A stretch of 56,476 nucleotides of DNA from Hyella patelloides LEGE 07179 (GCF_900659865.1 NZ_LR213775.1:3747-60222), one strand, 5' to 3'; shown: positions 8,280 through 17,534, counted from the stretch's first letter. The notes: generated by a model from the sequence alone, not told the origin. Numbers and translations: made by a program.

Positions 8280-9510
8280 CAGAGCTATTAAGAACAGAAA
8301 CAAAAAGTTGTTCGTACTTATCTAAGGCTGATTCAAAAGCATAATTTTGTTCTGCATATACTCTACCTTGACGACCCAATCTAGCTGCTAAGGGACGGTC
8401 TTCATATAATTGAATAATTGCATTGGCTAATGCTTGAGGGTCTTCTGGTGGTACAATAACACCGCCACCACTTTTTCTCAATGCGCTAGCTGCTGTACCT
8501 GTGGAGGGAACAGAACCCAAAATAGCACGTCCACTAGCTAGTAAAACCTGAATTTTTGAGGGCATATTAAAATCAAGAACATTTTTCTTTTGCACCACCA
8601 AACCTACATCCGCAGCCGCCAACATTTCTGGTAGTTTGGCTCTTGGTTCAAAGGGTAGTAGAGTTACATTATCAACGCCATGTTTTTCACAGTATTTTTG
8701 CAGTCTTTTGAGAGCTTTACTCTCCCCTACTATAACTACTGCAATATCAGATAAATGTTTGAGGCGGGATGAAGCATCAATAACTGTCTCTAAACCTTGG
8801 GTAAGGGCGATGTTACCAGAATATAAAACCACAAATTTATCCTGTAGTTTATTTTTTAGTAAAAAGGAACTGTCTTCTTTTGGTAGTGGCTTAATAAAAT
8901 TAATATCTACCCAATTAGGAATTTCACTTATTTTGTCTAATTCTACTCCTTTTGCTAGAATATTTTTGGTAAAACCATCCGCAATTACACTAATTTTAGT
9001 AGCTGTACTATAGGCGAATTTTTCTAACTTTTTGAGAATTGTGATGATTTTAGAATTGTTAATTAATCCTACATGAACTGCTGCGTCAGGTAAGATGTCT
9101 TGTAAATTTAAAACAATAGGGGAACGATAAATTGTACTTAAAATAGCTGCGGAAACTGACACTGGTAATCCTGGAACTGTTAAGAGAATCACATCAGGTC
9201 GCCAACCCCGAAAAGCTTGTAGCAAGCTTAAAAACATGAAGCTAAATTCAAAACCCGCTCTATTAACGACATTTCTTTGGCGACGAGTCCAAATATAGCA
9301 TCTTTGAACCTTCACTCCATTGATATCTTCAGTACAAAATAGTTTTCTTTTGTATTCTGGGTTAATTTCTCCTTCTGGGTACCAAGGCATAGCCGTGATT
9401 ACTCTAACTTCGTGACCTCGCTTGACCATTCCTTCTGCTAATTCAGTCATTAACGGCGCAATGCCGATGGGTTCTGGATAGTAATTATAAGAGTAAATCA
9501 GAATACGCAT
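8242..9510 (-). CDS. Glycosyltransferase family 4 (WcaI-like)
   Basis: A 422-residue GT-B fold enzyme. The N-terminal acceptor half starts MRILIYSYNYYPEPIGIAPL, which resembles WcaI-type colanic-acid and cell-surface glycosyltransferases. The C-terminal donor half has VVLYSGNIALTQGLETVI, a nucleotide-sugar region with GRAILGSVPSTG, and GGGVIVPPEDPQALANAI. It probably adds a sugar to a lipid-linked exopolysaccharide or glycolipid at the membrane; the sugar is unknown. The ATG at 9510 begins exactly at the conserved beta strand; the in-frame TTG at 9585 would add 25 unrelated residues. The 3' end overlaps yqeK. Confidence 0.88.
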   Translation of the reverse strand: MRILIYSYNYYPEPIGIAPLMTELAEGMVKRGHEVRVITAMPWYPEGEINPEYKRKLFCTEDINGVKVQRCYIWTRRQRNVVNRAGFEFSFMFLSLLQAFRGWRPDVILLTVPGLPVSVSAAILSTIYRSPIVLNLQDILPDAAVHVGLINNSKIITILKKLEKFAYSTATKISVIADGFTKNILAKGVELDKISEIPNWVDINFIKPLPKEDSSFLLKNKLQDKFVVLYSGNIALTQGLETVIDASSRLKHLSDIAVVIVGESKALKRLQKYCEKHGVDNVTLLPFEPRAKLPEMLAAADVGLVVQKKNVLDFNMPSKIQVLLASGRAILGSVPSTGTAASALRKSGGGVIVPPEDPQALANAIIQLYEDRPLAARLGRQGRVYAEQNYAFESALDKYEQLFVSVLNSSDVKSSSTIIGKV

Positions 9511-9822
9511 ATTTTTTGTATTGTATGATATAGATAGATATTTGTTACTACTTTTATGGGGGAAGATAGTGACCCGCTCGGTCAATGTTTATCGATAAGT
9601 TATGTTACTTAAAGTTATAACACTGAAGAAGCAAAATGACTTTTCAAATTATACTTTTCCTGGCGTTAGTATTATTATTTTATCCTTACTAAAGTGCAAA
9701 TACAGTAAACATTCTATGTATTGAAGAGCTTTGTATTTAAAACTTTATTAAAGATATCATCAATTCTGTAAATATTCTTGGTATATATTCAGAGATAAAC
9801 GGTATATTCAATAACATAAATC
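9511..9822. other. Divergent promoter region, glycosyltransferase / lipoprotein
   Basis: 312 AT-rich bases between two divergent genes. It should hold promoters for both. I see no distinct operator, hairpin or small gene. Confidence 0.4.
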
Positions 9823-10326
9823 ATGAAAAGTTGGCGTAAAATTCTAGCAATTTGTCTGATCGGCGTTTTATTCCTGACTACTTCTTGTACGGAACAAGTT
9901 CCCTCTCGTTTCGATCAAGCACAACAAGACAGTAGCAGCAAGGGCGCAACTACGGTAGTCCAAGAATCGGAGCCTGGTGGTAATTTTAATCGTTATTTCC
10001 CCAGTGCGAGTGATGGCTATGAGAGAGTCTATACTCAAGAGAAAAAGGGTTTTGCTGAAGCGAAGCTCAAAAAAGACGGTGAAGAAGTAGCTGTCATGGC
10101 AATTTCTGATACCCTCAACAATTCTGCTGCTAAGACTAAATTCCAAAGTAGCCAAGAAACTATTGCTGGTTATCCCGCAGTTAAACAAGGAAGTAAAAGT
10201 AACGCTTTATTGGTAGGGGATAGATTTCAAGTGAAAGTGTCTTCCCGTAATGATTCTTTTACTGAGAATGATCGCAAAGATTGGTTGAGTAAGTTCGATC
10301 TTCAGGGTTTGTCTGGTTTGAATTAA
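9823..10326 (+). CDS. Conserved cyanobacterial lipoprotein, unknown role
   Basis: 167 residues with a lipoprotein signal: basic start MKSWRK, hydrophobic stretch LAICLIGVLFL and the lipobox LTTSC, so Cys22 would be lipidated. The mature part has a low-complexity Gln/Ser segment and then a compact region (GYERVYTQEKKGFAEAKL, MAISDTLNN, GYPAVKQGS, LLVGDRFQVKVSS) that reads like a small beta-rich domain. No known enzyme motif. It is 49 bases upstream of the next gene on the same strand, so the two probably form an operon. Confidence 0.8.
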   Translation: MKSWRKILAICLIGVLFLTTSCTEQVPSRFDQAQQDSSSKGATTVVQESEPGGNFNRYFPSASDGYERVYTQEKKGFAEAKLKKDGEEVAVMAISDTLNNSAAKTKFQSSQETIAGYPAVKQGSKSNALLVGDRFQVKVSSRNDSFTENDRKDWLSKFDLQGLSGLN

Positions 10327-10375
10327 GCACTGATACTGAACATAAACACTTTAAGAGCTAAGAGGAAATAACCAA

Positions 10376-11266
10376 ATGAGCAAACCAATTTTTGAACTGG
10401 TGGATAATTTACCAACCAAAAATATCACCACTATGATGTTAAGCTCTCTTGATTTTGTCGTCCCTGGAGGGTGGCAAAATATAGTGGGTTTTGAAAATAT
10501 GATTCGCCATGTTACAGGAGAGTCAGATGAGGAGATGATCCAGCAAATCGGCGATCGTGCTATCTGGCTGTATAATGATAAATCTCAGGGTTATCAGAAG
10601 GCATTATGGCTCTATCAAACTGTGGATCGTGCTGATAGTGCTTTGGGTGCGGCAGCTTTAGCTAACAAGGTAGGAGATAAGATACCTTTGGTAGGAGGTT
10701 TTTTAAGTCGAGTAACTCCCAATCCCGACAAGGCACAATCGATCGATCTTTGTATCAAGCTAGTGGTAGAGCTAGTGGCTTTTTGTCAGATTAATGGTAT
10801 ACCTGGCGACAGCATTGGGGATTTCGTAGCTGCTTTAGGCGATTATGGTGGTGAATCTCTGATGCGAATGGCAGCTTTAGTTTGTGTCGATGGTTTAATA
10901 CCTTTAGGACCCGATTTTATTTTGAAAGCACAATCTACCTTGGGTAAGATGAGCCATAAAGATTTAGAAGCGAACCCCACATTTAAAGGAGTAAAAGAGT
11001 TAATTCCTGGGCAAGACTCTCGCAACCAACTTGATTTTATTGGTAACAGTTTTGACTCAGTTAAAGGCTGGATGAGCAATTTTGTCGCCCAAAGAAATCT
11101 CACACCAGAAGAAGTTTTTACTAAACTTCAAGGATTTTTAGAATTTTCGGAAAATAAGCTCGATTATGTAGCAGCTTTTCTCGATTTGACAACAAACTAC
11201 TACGAGCATACAGGAACACAAACCTTGGCTGCACGATTAATTGAGAGGGCTTCGGCGGAAATTTAA
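10376..11266 (+). CDS. Conserved cyanobacterial protein of unknown function
   Basis: 296 residues, largely helical, mostly soluble. A glycine-rich amphipathic region (ALGAAALANKVGDKIPLVGGF, about residues 92-112) is followed by cysteine-containing hydrophobic helices (LCIKLVVELVAFCQINGI and MRMAALVCVDGLIPLG). No catalytic motif recognised. GAGG about 11 bases before the ATG supports the start. It follows the lipoprotein gene closely and ends one base before the stop of the convergent RsbW-like gene. Confidence 0.75.
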   Translation: MSKPIFELVDNLPTKNITTMMLSSLDFVVPGGWQNIVGFENMIRHVTGESDEEMIQQIGDRAIWLYNDKSQGYQKALWLYQTVDRADSALGAAALANKVGDKIPLVGGFLSRVTPNPDKAQSIDLCIKLVVELVAFCQINGIPGDSIGDFVAALGDYGGESLMRMAALVCVDGLIPLGPDFILKAQSTLGKMSHKDLEANPTFKGVKELIPGQDSRNQLDFIGNSFDSVKGWMSNFVAQRNLTPEEVFTKLQGFLEFSENKLDYVAAFLDLTTNYYEHTGTQTLAARLIERASAEI

Positions 11267-11267
11267 A

Positions 11268-11717
11268 CTAAATTGAGTTTAGTGAAGCATATTTTTTCCT
11301 AATAACTAAACAATTACGATAATCGGGGGAGGTAAGATATTGCAATTCATCAGTTAATTTTTTGATAAATTGTAGTCCTCTGCCTCCTTCTTTTTCGATG
11401 GAAGTGACATTTTTCTCGTTGGCTAATAGCTGCGCTTTAAGATCGAATGGTTTACCAGAATCCCAAACTCTAATTTCTAAAAAATTAGGAAATAATTCTA
11501 CTTCTAAATCAATAGGAGTTGATGCAGGTAAATCATGATGAGCATGACGAACTGCATTGGTAAAAGCTTCTGCTAGAGCGACTTCGCATTGCCAGCCTGT
11601 TTTTTGGGGTAAGTAAGGACTAATGAGTCTTTCAAACCAAGAGAGGACATCTTTGAGATGACCTAGTTTTGTATCTACTTGTAAATGAAATTTGTGTTTT
11701 GTGTGTTCGGAGATCAT
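11268..11717 (-). CDS. RsbW-like anti-sigma factor / serine kinase (HATPase_c_2)
   Basis: 149 residues with a single GHKL ATPase domain of the anti-sigma regulatory factor type: the N box is EAFTNAVRHAH, the G1 box is VWDSGKPFDL, and the G2 box is GGRGLQFIKKL. Such proteins bind an anti-sigma-factor antagonist and phosphorylate it on serine, or bind a sigma factor directly, in partner-switching pathways. No antagonist, phosphatase or sigma gene is adjacent, so the partner is unknown. The gene stands alone and is convergent with the upstream unknown gene, one base apart. Confidence 0.88.
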   Translation of the reverse strand: MISEHTKHKFHLQVDTKLGHLKDVLSWFERLISPYLPQKTGWQCEVALAEAFTNAVRHAHHDLPASTPIDLEVELFPNFLEIRVWDSGKPFDLKAQLLANEKNVTSIEKEGGRGLQFIKKLTDELQYLTSPDYRNCLVIRKKYASLNSI

Positions 11718-12085
11718 AGCGAAAGTAGTGGAGAGGAGAAATAGACACCTATAAAAATAGTAATTGTTTTTATGAGTTAAGAAGAATATTCTTCTTACTT
11801 AATTAATTATTGATTAACCAAGTTTGAGCGAAAAAATAGTGTTATTTAGCGAAAAATGTACCTGCTAAACTAGGTATTAGCTAAATGCGATCGCAAAGTA
11901 ATAAGCTAATATAGCGTTTTCCTAGTATGGAAAATTTTTTAGTCAAAAATGTTGATTAAAAACTTATAGTAACTATATTAGCAAATACAAAAGTTTACTT
12001 TATTGATTCAACTGTTAATAAGTTTTACAGTAATTTATCATAAAAAACTACTGTAAAAACTCTTAAGTAATTTCCCCATTTCAGA
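11718..12085. other. Intergenic region between RsbW-like gene and malQ
   Basis: 368 AT-rich bases. Apart from the inverted repeat at 12021-12061 and one HIP1-like site near 11888, nothing recognisable. It contains the upstream region of the RsbW-like gene. Confidence 0.4.
12021..12061 (-). terminator. Inverted repeat after malQ, probable terminator
   Basis: Arms AGTTTTACAGTA (12021-12032) and TACTGTAAAAACT (12049-12061) pair over 12 positions with one extra base, 25 bases past the malQ stop. The stem is AT-rich, so termination strength is uncertain. Confidence 0.5.
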
Positions 12086-13606
12086 TTAGCCAATAGTTTT
12101 AGGGACTGGCATTCTACCGTAAAGATAAGTTAAATACTTTAAACGACCGCTAAGTTCTGGGTTAAAGGCTTCTTGGCGACAACGCCATTCCCAATTACCT
12201 TCTACTGTAGAAGGAGTATTCATCTTGGTATCTGTACCCAAACCTAAAACATCTTGGAAAGGAACAATTGCAGTGTTAGCTACCGAACTCATTGCGAGAC
12301 GAATTAATGCCCAGTGAATGCCATCGTCACAGATACATCCCAAGTAGTCTACTACTCTGGCTTGAGCTTCAGGGTCACGAGAGTTAAACCAGCCGATAGT
12401 AGTATTATTATCGTGGGTGCCTGTATAGACAATACAGTTGCAGTTATTGTAATTGTAAGGGAGAAAGGGATTAAGGCGATCGCTGTCAAAAGCAAAATGT
12501 AAAATTTTCATCCCAGGAAAGCCAAATTGATCCCGTAGGGCTTCTACTTCAGGAGTAATTACCCCTAAATCTTCTGCCACAATAGGTAACTCTCCTAAAT
12601 CTTGCTTCAGTAGCTCAAAAAACTTGTCTCCAGGGGCTTTTAACCACTTACCACTCATAGCAGTGGTTTCCCCTTGAGGCACAGCCCAATAAGCCTCAAA
12701 ACCTCGGAAATGATCTACCCGAATAATATCGACGTATTCTAAAATACCTTCGACTCTTCTAATCCACCATTGAAAATCAGTTTTTTCTAACTCATCCCAG
12801 TTGTAAACGGGGTTACCCCACAACTGACCAGTAGCACTAAAATAATCTGGTGGTACTCCCGCCATTAACGCAGCTTCTCCTGTTTTTTTGTCTAAACAGA
12901 AGATATCGGGATGTGACCAAACATCAGCACTATCATGAGCAACATAAATGGGAATATCTCCAAAAATGGAAATTCCTTTTTCGTTGGCATAGGTTTTTAA
13001 CTGCTTCCATTGTGAGAAAAAGAGATATTGCCAGAATTTGTGTAAGAATATTTCATCTTTTAGATCGAGTGCCCATTGAGTAATAGCTTCTGGTTGACGG
13101 CAGGCGATAGATTTATCCCATTGATGCCAACTTTTACCTTCATGGGCTTCTTTAAGTGCCATGAAGAGGGCATAATCATCCAACCAGTTGGCATGGCGAT
13201 CGCAAAAGCGATTAAATTCTTTTAAGTCTGTTTCTGTAGCTTGTTGTTGAAATTTCAGACTTGCCTTTCTCAGTAAAGGAATTTTGGTAGCAATTACCAA
13301 ACTGTAATCTACTCGATCCAAAAAGTAATCGGGTAAATTGTTTAAGTCGTCTTCGGCTAATAAATTGTCTTCTAGTAGTTTTTCAGGACTAATGAGAAGC
13401 GGATTTCCTGCTAAAGCAGAATAGCACAAATAAGGGGAGTTACCGTAGCCAGTGGGACCAAGGGGTAAAATTTGCCATACCTGTTGGTCAGCATCAGCCA
13501 TAAAATCAATAAACTTGTAAGCATTTTCTCCCAAATCTCCAATCCCAAAAGGACTGGGAAAAGAGGTGGGATGAAGCAAAATACCACTAACTCTAGAGTC
13601 AAACAT
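12086..13606 (-). CDS. malQ: 4-alpha-glucanotransferase (GH77 amylomaltase)
   Basis: Transfers alpha-1,4-glucan segments between maltodextrins in the cytosol, used in glycogen turnover. The 506-residue length is that of the short bacterial/plant D-enzyme form. Catalytic residues are in view: the nucleophile Asp in DIIRVDHFRGFEAYW, the acid/base Glu in IVAEDLG and the stabilising Asp in TGTHDNNTTIGW. GYGNSPY near the start is the family's substrate loop. It is monocistronic, with a probable terminator downstream and a 424-base upstream gap. Confidence 0.95.
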   Translation of the reverse strand: MFDSRVSGILLHPTSFPSPFGIGDLGENAYKFIDFMADADQQVWQILPLGPTGYGNSPYLCYSALAGNPLLISPEKLLEDNLLAEDDLNNLPDYFLDRVDYSLVIATKIPLLRKASLKFQQQATETDLKEFNRFCDRHANWLDDYALFMALKEAHEGKSWHQWDKSIACRQPEAITQWALDLKDEIFLHKFWQYLFFSQWKQLKTYANEKGISIFGDIPIYVAHDSADVWSHPDIFCLDKKTGEAALMAGVPPDYFSATGQLWGNPVYNWDELEKTDFQWWIRRVEGILEYVDIIRVDHFRGFEAYWAVPQGETTAMSGKWLKAPGDKFFELLKQDLGELPIVAEDLGVITPEVEALRDQFGFPGMKILHFAFDSDRLNPFLPYNYNNCNCIVYTGTHDNNTTIGWFNSRDPEAQARVVDYLGCICDDGIHWALIRLAMSSVANTAIVPFQDVLGLGTDTKMNTPSTVEGNWEWRCRQEAFNPELSGRLKYLTYLYGRMPVPKTIG

Positions 13607-14030
13607 TAATTTTTTTCCTTGAGAATATTTCTACTGTGGTTTGATGGGAATCGTCTGGCAATCTTAATTAAAGATTAAAAGGGAATCGGCAAGCGGAATG
13701 TAAAAGAAGATATCATCCACTGTGACAAAGTTTTTTCATTGGAGATCATAACAATAACCAATCAGGCAGTTGGGCTAATTAAAGTCAACTGTGCTTATTA
13801 GTTCAAAAGTATTATTCAATTAACTTGATAATTACTACCAAAATCTTGCAACATAGATTTTGGTTCATTTTATCTCAATTACTTTTCTACACAGAACTAT
13901 AGTCACTTCAGCAAAACATTAACAATAATTACAGTTGACGAAAATACCATTTGTAAGAAACACTATTACTCAATTGAGCATCGTAACAGACTAGACCCTA
14001 TTGCCAGCCTTCTTAGGAGACTTGAGTTAT
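13607..14030. other. Divergent promoter region, malQ / SpoIID-like gene
   Basis: 424 AT-rich bases. AGGAG at 14015-14019, 11 bases before the ATG at 14031, supports the start of the plus-strand gene. No hairpin or operator was recognised. Confidence 0.4.
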
Positions 14031-15179
14031 ATGAAATTACAACAAAAAAAGACAATCATTCCTTCTCTAGTAAATCGTTTATTGATTAATCGTAAATATC
14101 CTTGGTTTTTCTCGCTTTTACTCTGGCTTGTTTTAGTATTACCTGCCCAAGCTCTCGAATTACGAGTGGCAATTCAAAAAAATATTAGTAGTGTTAAAGT
14201 AGGTAGTTCTACTACTGCGGTAGTAAAAGACAACACGGGAAATAAAATCGGTGAATTAACGCCAATGGCTGCTTTATCTGCTCAACCAAAGAGTGGCAAA
14301 ATACTATTAGATCGGTTGCAAGCATCAGAAATTATTGTTGAACCAACAAATAATGGTTATGTCTGGATTGGCGATCGCTGGTATCGAGGAAAAACCCGTT
14401 TAATACTCAGTGGCAATAGTATTACTGCTATCAATCACGTCGATTTAGAGCATTATCTCTATAGTGTAGTAGGTGCAGAAGCAGTTTCTACCTGGCCCAT
14501 TGAAGCTTTAAAAGCCCAAGCTGTAGCAGCCCGCTCCTATGCATTATACAAGCGTAAAACAGGACAGAATAGTCTTTATGATGTAGACACTACCATTAGC
14601 ACTCAGGTATACAAAGGCTTAAATACAGAATACGTTACCACCCACGAAGCAGTTAACAGCACAGCTGGGCAAATAATGACCTATAACAACAGTGTTATTT
14701 TAGCTGCGTTTCATTCTTCCTCTGGGGGACATACCGAGAATGTCGAAGATATCTGGACATCTCCTTTACCCTATCTTAGAGGAGTGATAGATTACGATCA
14801 TGAATCGCCTGTTTTTGAGTGGGATAAATATTTTCCTCTGAGTCAATTTAATAATTTGCTTGGTATAGGAGTGGGTAACATTAAAAATATGATTCCTGAA
14901 AAAGTTACTCCTCAAGGAAGAATTGTCAGCCTGAAGATAGTCGGCGATCGTGGTACAACTGAAGTAAGTGGCAAAAAAATCCGTAAAGCTTTGGATTTAC
15001 GCAGTACTCTTTTCCGTATTCAAGCCAATGGTAGCAGTGTTAAAGTCTATGGTAGAGGCTTTGGTCATGGTTTAGGTTTGAGTCAATGGGGTGCTTATCA
15101 TCTGGCAAAACAAGGAGTTGGCTATAACCAAATTTTGGCTCACTATTACCAGAATGCAAGTTTATCTCAATTTAGGTAA
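14031..15179 (+). CDS. SpoIID/LytB domain protein, secreted peptidoglycan-acting enzyme
   Basis: SpoIID-type proteins are lytic transglycosylases or their relatives that act on peptidoglycan glycan strands. The 382-residue protein starts with a basic head and hydrophobic helix ending PAQALE, a signal peptide or anchor. The domain covers about residues 135-375: EHYLYSVVGAEA, ALKAQAVAARSYAL, then FHSSSGGHTENVEDIW and the C-terminal GFGHGLGLSQWGA. The TTG at 14001 would add 10 residues, but the Shine-Dalgarno AGGAG fits the ATG at 14031. In non-sporulating cyanobacteria it presumably serves cell-wall remodelling. A terminator follows. Confidence 0.9.
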   Translation: MKLQQKKTIIPSLVNRLLINRKYPWFFSLLLWLVLVLPAQALELRVAIQKNISSVKVGSSTTAVVKDNTGNKIGELTPMAALSAQPKSGKILLDRLQASEIIVEPTNNGYVWIGDRWYRGKTRLILSGNSITAINHVDLEHYLYSVVGAEAVSTWPIEALKAQAVAARSYALYKRKTGQNSLYDVDTTISTQVYKGLNTEYVTTHEAVNSTAGQIMTYNNSVILAAFHSSSGGHTENVEDIWTSPLPYLRGVIDYDHESPVFEWDKYFPLSQFNNLLGIGVGNIKNMIPEKVTPQGRIVSLKIVGDRGTTEVSGKKIRKALDLRSTLFRIQANGSSVKVYGRGFGHGLGLSQWGAYHLAKQGVGYNQILAHYYQNASLSQFR

Positions 15180-15223
15180 TTATTTTTATTCCATTTCAGT
15201 TTTTTAATTTTTATTGCTACAAA

Positions 15224-15255
15224 AAACCCAGTCACATTATTTTGTGGCTGGGTTT
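15224..15255 (+). terminator. Rho-independent terminator after the SpoIID-like gene
   Basis: Arms AAACCCAG (15224-15231) and CTGGGTTT (15248-15255), extended inward by CACA/TGTG across one T-G pair. It lies 45 bases after the stop codon and is followed by TACCTCTTTAATT. Confidence 0.75.
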
Positions 15256-15265
15256 ACCTCTTTAA

Positions 15266-15466
15266 TTGCTAAATAAGTTTAATTTTGTTTATAAGCGATC
15301 GCTATTTTCCGAAAAATTATTTAATTTAGCTGAATCAGTAAAGGTGCCTGATTTTATCCATCAAGAAGTAGATATTTAGGACTACTTCCCTTTAGATGAT
15401 TGGAAAAATTGTATTCGCCAAGTTGGAGGCAAAATTGTTAAAAGTTCCCCTGGTGAATTATTTTAA
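15266..15466 (+). pseudogene. Short gene remnant interrupted by a TAG
   Basis: One frame reads 37 codons from a TTG at 15266, meets TAG at 15377, then continues 28 codons to TAA at 15464. The two parts read as one protein-like sequence (PDFIHQEVDI, stop, DYFPLDDWKNCIRQVGGK). The TAG could come from TGG (Trp) by one base change. There is no ribosome binding site or ATG. I do not recognise the parent family. Confidence 0.4.
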
Positions 15467-15548
15467 TGTTGGCAAATTAGTTTTAAAGAATAGTGTCATC
15501 GCTTTTTATTTTTTCCCAACATAAATCCTATAATTTTAATTCTTATTA

Positions 15549-15872
15549 TTAATTGTAAGTAATTGTTGTCACTTCTAAATTAACTTTTAGTTTTTGGCGT
15601 AAAACATCGAAAATTGCAGTTAGGTTATTCATAGTTGGATTGCCTTTTGCGGACAACATTCGATGTAAGCTTTTACTTGGTAAAGATGTTTGTTGGGCTA
15701 ATTGTTCAAAGCCGATAGTAGCATTCACTAAATCTCTTAATATTAGTCTTGCTGTTTCTGGTTCGCCATTGAGTAATAAAGAAGCAGCTTCATCTAATAA
15801 TGCTTTGGCAAATTCAGGGTCTTTTTTGAGTCGTTCATTGACTGTTTCCGTAATATCTCTCGTTATAGTCAT
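15549..15872 (-). CDS. HTH antitoxin of a type II toxin-antitoxin pair (HigA-like)
   Basis: 107 residues. The C-terminal half is a helix-turn-helix (ATIGFEQLAQQTSLPSKSLH, then MLSAKGNPTMNNLTAIFDVL), as in the antidote proteins paired with RelE/Gp49-type toxins. The N-terminal half has LLDEAASLLLNGEPETARLI. It should neutralise the toxin encoded just upstream and repress the pair's own promoter. The toxin comes first and the antitoxin second, with only 5 bases between, the HigBA order. Confidence 0.85.
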   Translation of the reverse strand: MTITRDITETVNERLKKDPEFAKALLDEAASLLLNGEPETARLILRDLVNATIGFEQLAQQTSLPSKSLHRMLSAKGNPTMNNLTAIFDVLRQKLKVNLEVTTITYN

Positions 15873-15877
15873 TTTTG

Positions 15878-16216
15878 CTATTTTTTATTTTTCTTATTTA
15901 ATTTTCGTTTGCGAGCTTTGTATTCCTGATATAGAGTTTTAGCTTTCTTGATATCTGCTTGCTGCTTCTTCTTCGTTCCACCACCAAATAAGATTATTAA
16001 TTCTTTCCCTTCTTGCGCTAAATATATTCTATAACCTGCTCCCCAATTAATCTTGTACTCACCAATGCCATCAAACCATTTAACGTTTGAAGTATTACCC
16101 AGCTTTAAGCGGGTTATGGCTACTGTAACTTTGGCAGCAGCTTGAGCATCTAAGCTATTAAACCACTTCTGATAGGGATTTGAGCCATCCTCTCTAATAT
16201 ATTCTCTGACTTCCAT
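15878..16216 (-). CDS. RelE/ParE-superfamily toxin (HigB/Gp49-like)
   Basis: 112 residues: MEVREYIREDGSNPYQKWFNSL, a helical pair, then the beta-sheet core VKWFDGIGEYKINWGAGYRIYL and ELIILFGGGTKKKQQADI with a lysine-rich tail. This is the phage Gp49-like HigB subgroup, ribosome-dependent mRNA interferases or relatives. Intact by length. It pairs with the antitoxin 5 bases downstream. The segment between the SpoIID-like gene and the HAF gene holds this pair and a gene remnant, so it looks like accessory DNA. Confidence 0.87.
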   Translation of the reverse strand: MEVREYIREDGSNPYQKWFNSLDAQAAAKVTVAITRLKLGNTSNVKWFDGIGEYKINWGAGYRIYLAQEGKELIILFGGGTKKKQQADIKKAKTLYQEYKARKRKLNKKNKK

Positions 16217-16418
16217 ACCAATATATAGTAACTTATATGTTACTTTAATACGGTATTAGTTATTGGTGAAGCGATCGCTCTTTTGCTATTTCTGCTAATC
16301 TGTAACTGAATAACACGCTTCATTTTATTTCTGAGTTTTGGATGGATAAATGCTACTAATTAATTGCTTTTAGGCTCTATTTTTCTGTCAAGATAGTTTA
16401 AGTTTTAAATATTTGACT

Positions 16419-17534
16419 ATGCGATTTTCCTTTAAGCTCTTATTTCTATCTTTATCTACAGTCTCGCTCGGATTTGTATCATCTGGTGAAGCGAGGAAAG
16501 CTTTTTTTAAGGGATTAGGCGATATTCCTGGTGGTAATTTTGATAGTTCTGCTTTTGGAGTATCGGCAGACGGTAATGTTGTAGCAGGAAAAGGAAGTTC
16601 TGAGAATGGTGGATGGGAAGCCCTGATCTGGAATAACACTGATGAAATAATAAGATTAGGCGATCTTGGCGAGCTTTCAGGCAGTGTATATCTTAGTTAT
16701 TCCTCTGCCGTATCGGCTGACGGAACTATTGTTGTCGGGAGTTCTGGTACAACCAAGCAAGCATTTATCTGGAATGAAGCTAATGGGATGATCGGTCTAG
16801 GCGATCTCCCTGGCGGTAGTTCTAATAGTAATGCTTATGATATATCAGCAGATGGTGATTTTGTGGTAGGTTCAAGTAATTCTGCTAATGGATGGGAAGC
16901 CTTTGTCTGGAATAAAGCTGCGGGAATGGTTGGTTTGGAAGATCTTCCTGATGGTGATTTTTACAGCAAGGCTCATGGAGTATCGGCAGAGGGTTCAGTC
17001 GTCGTAGGGCAAGGAACTTCTGCTAACGGAAGAGAAGCTTTTATCTGGAGTAAAACTAATGGCATGGTGGGTTTGGGCGATTTTCCTGGTGGCAGATTTT
17101 ACAGCGAGGCTTATGACGTATCAGCAGATGGTTCAGTTGTTGTAGGACGAGGGACTTCTCATAAAAAGGAGAAAGGTATTCCTTGGGAAGGAGAAGAAGC
17201 CTTTATCTGGAGTAAAGCTAATGGCATGGTGGGTTTAGGGGATCTTCCTGGCGGTCATTTTGCTAGTATTGCTTTGGCGGTATCGGCTGATGGAAATATT
17301 GTTGTAGGAAAAAGCCATTCTGCCAGAGGATGGGAAGCCTTTATTTGGGATAAAAAGAATGGAATGCGATCTCTAAAAAATGTTTTAGAAAACGAACATA
17401 ACTTGGACTTGACTGGTTGGACATTAGAAGAGCCATCAGATATTTCTGCTGATGGCTTGACTATAGTTGGCACGGGGTATAATCCCAAGGTAAAATCAGA
17501 AGCTTGGATTGCTAGATTAGATTCCGAATTATGA
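16419..17534 (+). CDS. HAF-repeat secreted protein
   Basis: 371 residues: a signal peptide (MRFSFKLLFLSLSTVSLGFVSSGEA), then about seven repeats of 40-50 residues. The repeat core is LGDLPGG, a variable stretch, VSADGSVVVG, and EAFIW before a Gly-Met-x-x-Leu/Gly turn. These are the HAF extracellular repeats, predicted to form a beta-propeller-like or solenoid exported protein. No PEP-CTERM sorting tail is visible; it ends SEAWIARLDSEL. The second repeat is the most diverged. The ATG at 16419 is preferred to the TTG at 16413. The role is unknown, possibly a surface or binding protein. Confidence 0.82.
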   Translation: MRFSFKLLFLSLSTVSLGFVSSGEARKAFFKGLGDIPGGNFDSSAFGVSADGNVVAGKGSSENGGWEALIWNNTDEIIRLGDLGELSGSVYLSYSSAVSADGTIVVGSSGTTKQAFIWNEANGMIGLGDLPGGSSNSNAYDISADGDFVVGSSNSANGWEAFVWNKAAGMVGLEDLPDGDFYSKAHGVSAEGSVVVGQGTSANGREAFIWSKTNGMVGLGDFPGGRFYSEAYDVSADGSVVVGRGTSHKKEKGIPWEGEEAFIWSKANGMVGLGDLPGGHFASIALAVSADGNIVVGKSHSARGWEAFIWDKKNGMRSLKNVLENEHNLDLTGWTLEEPSDISADGLTIVGTGYNPKVKSEAWIARLDSEL

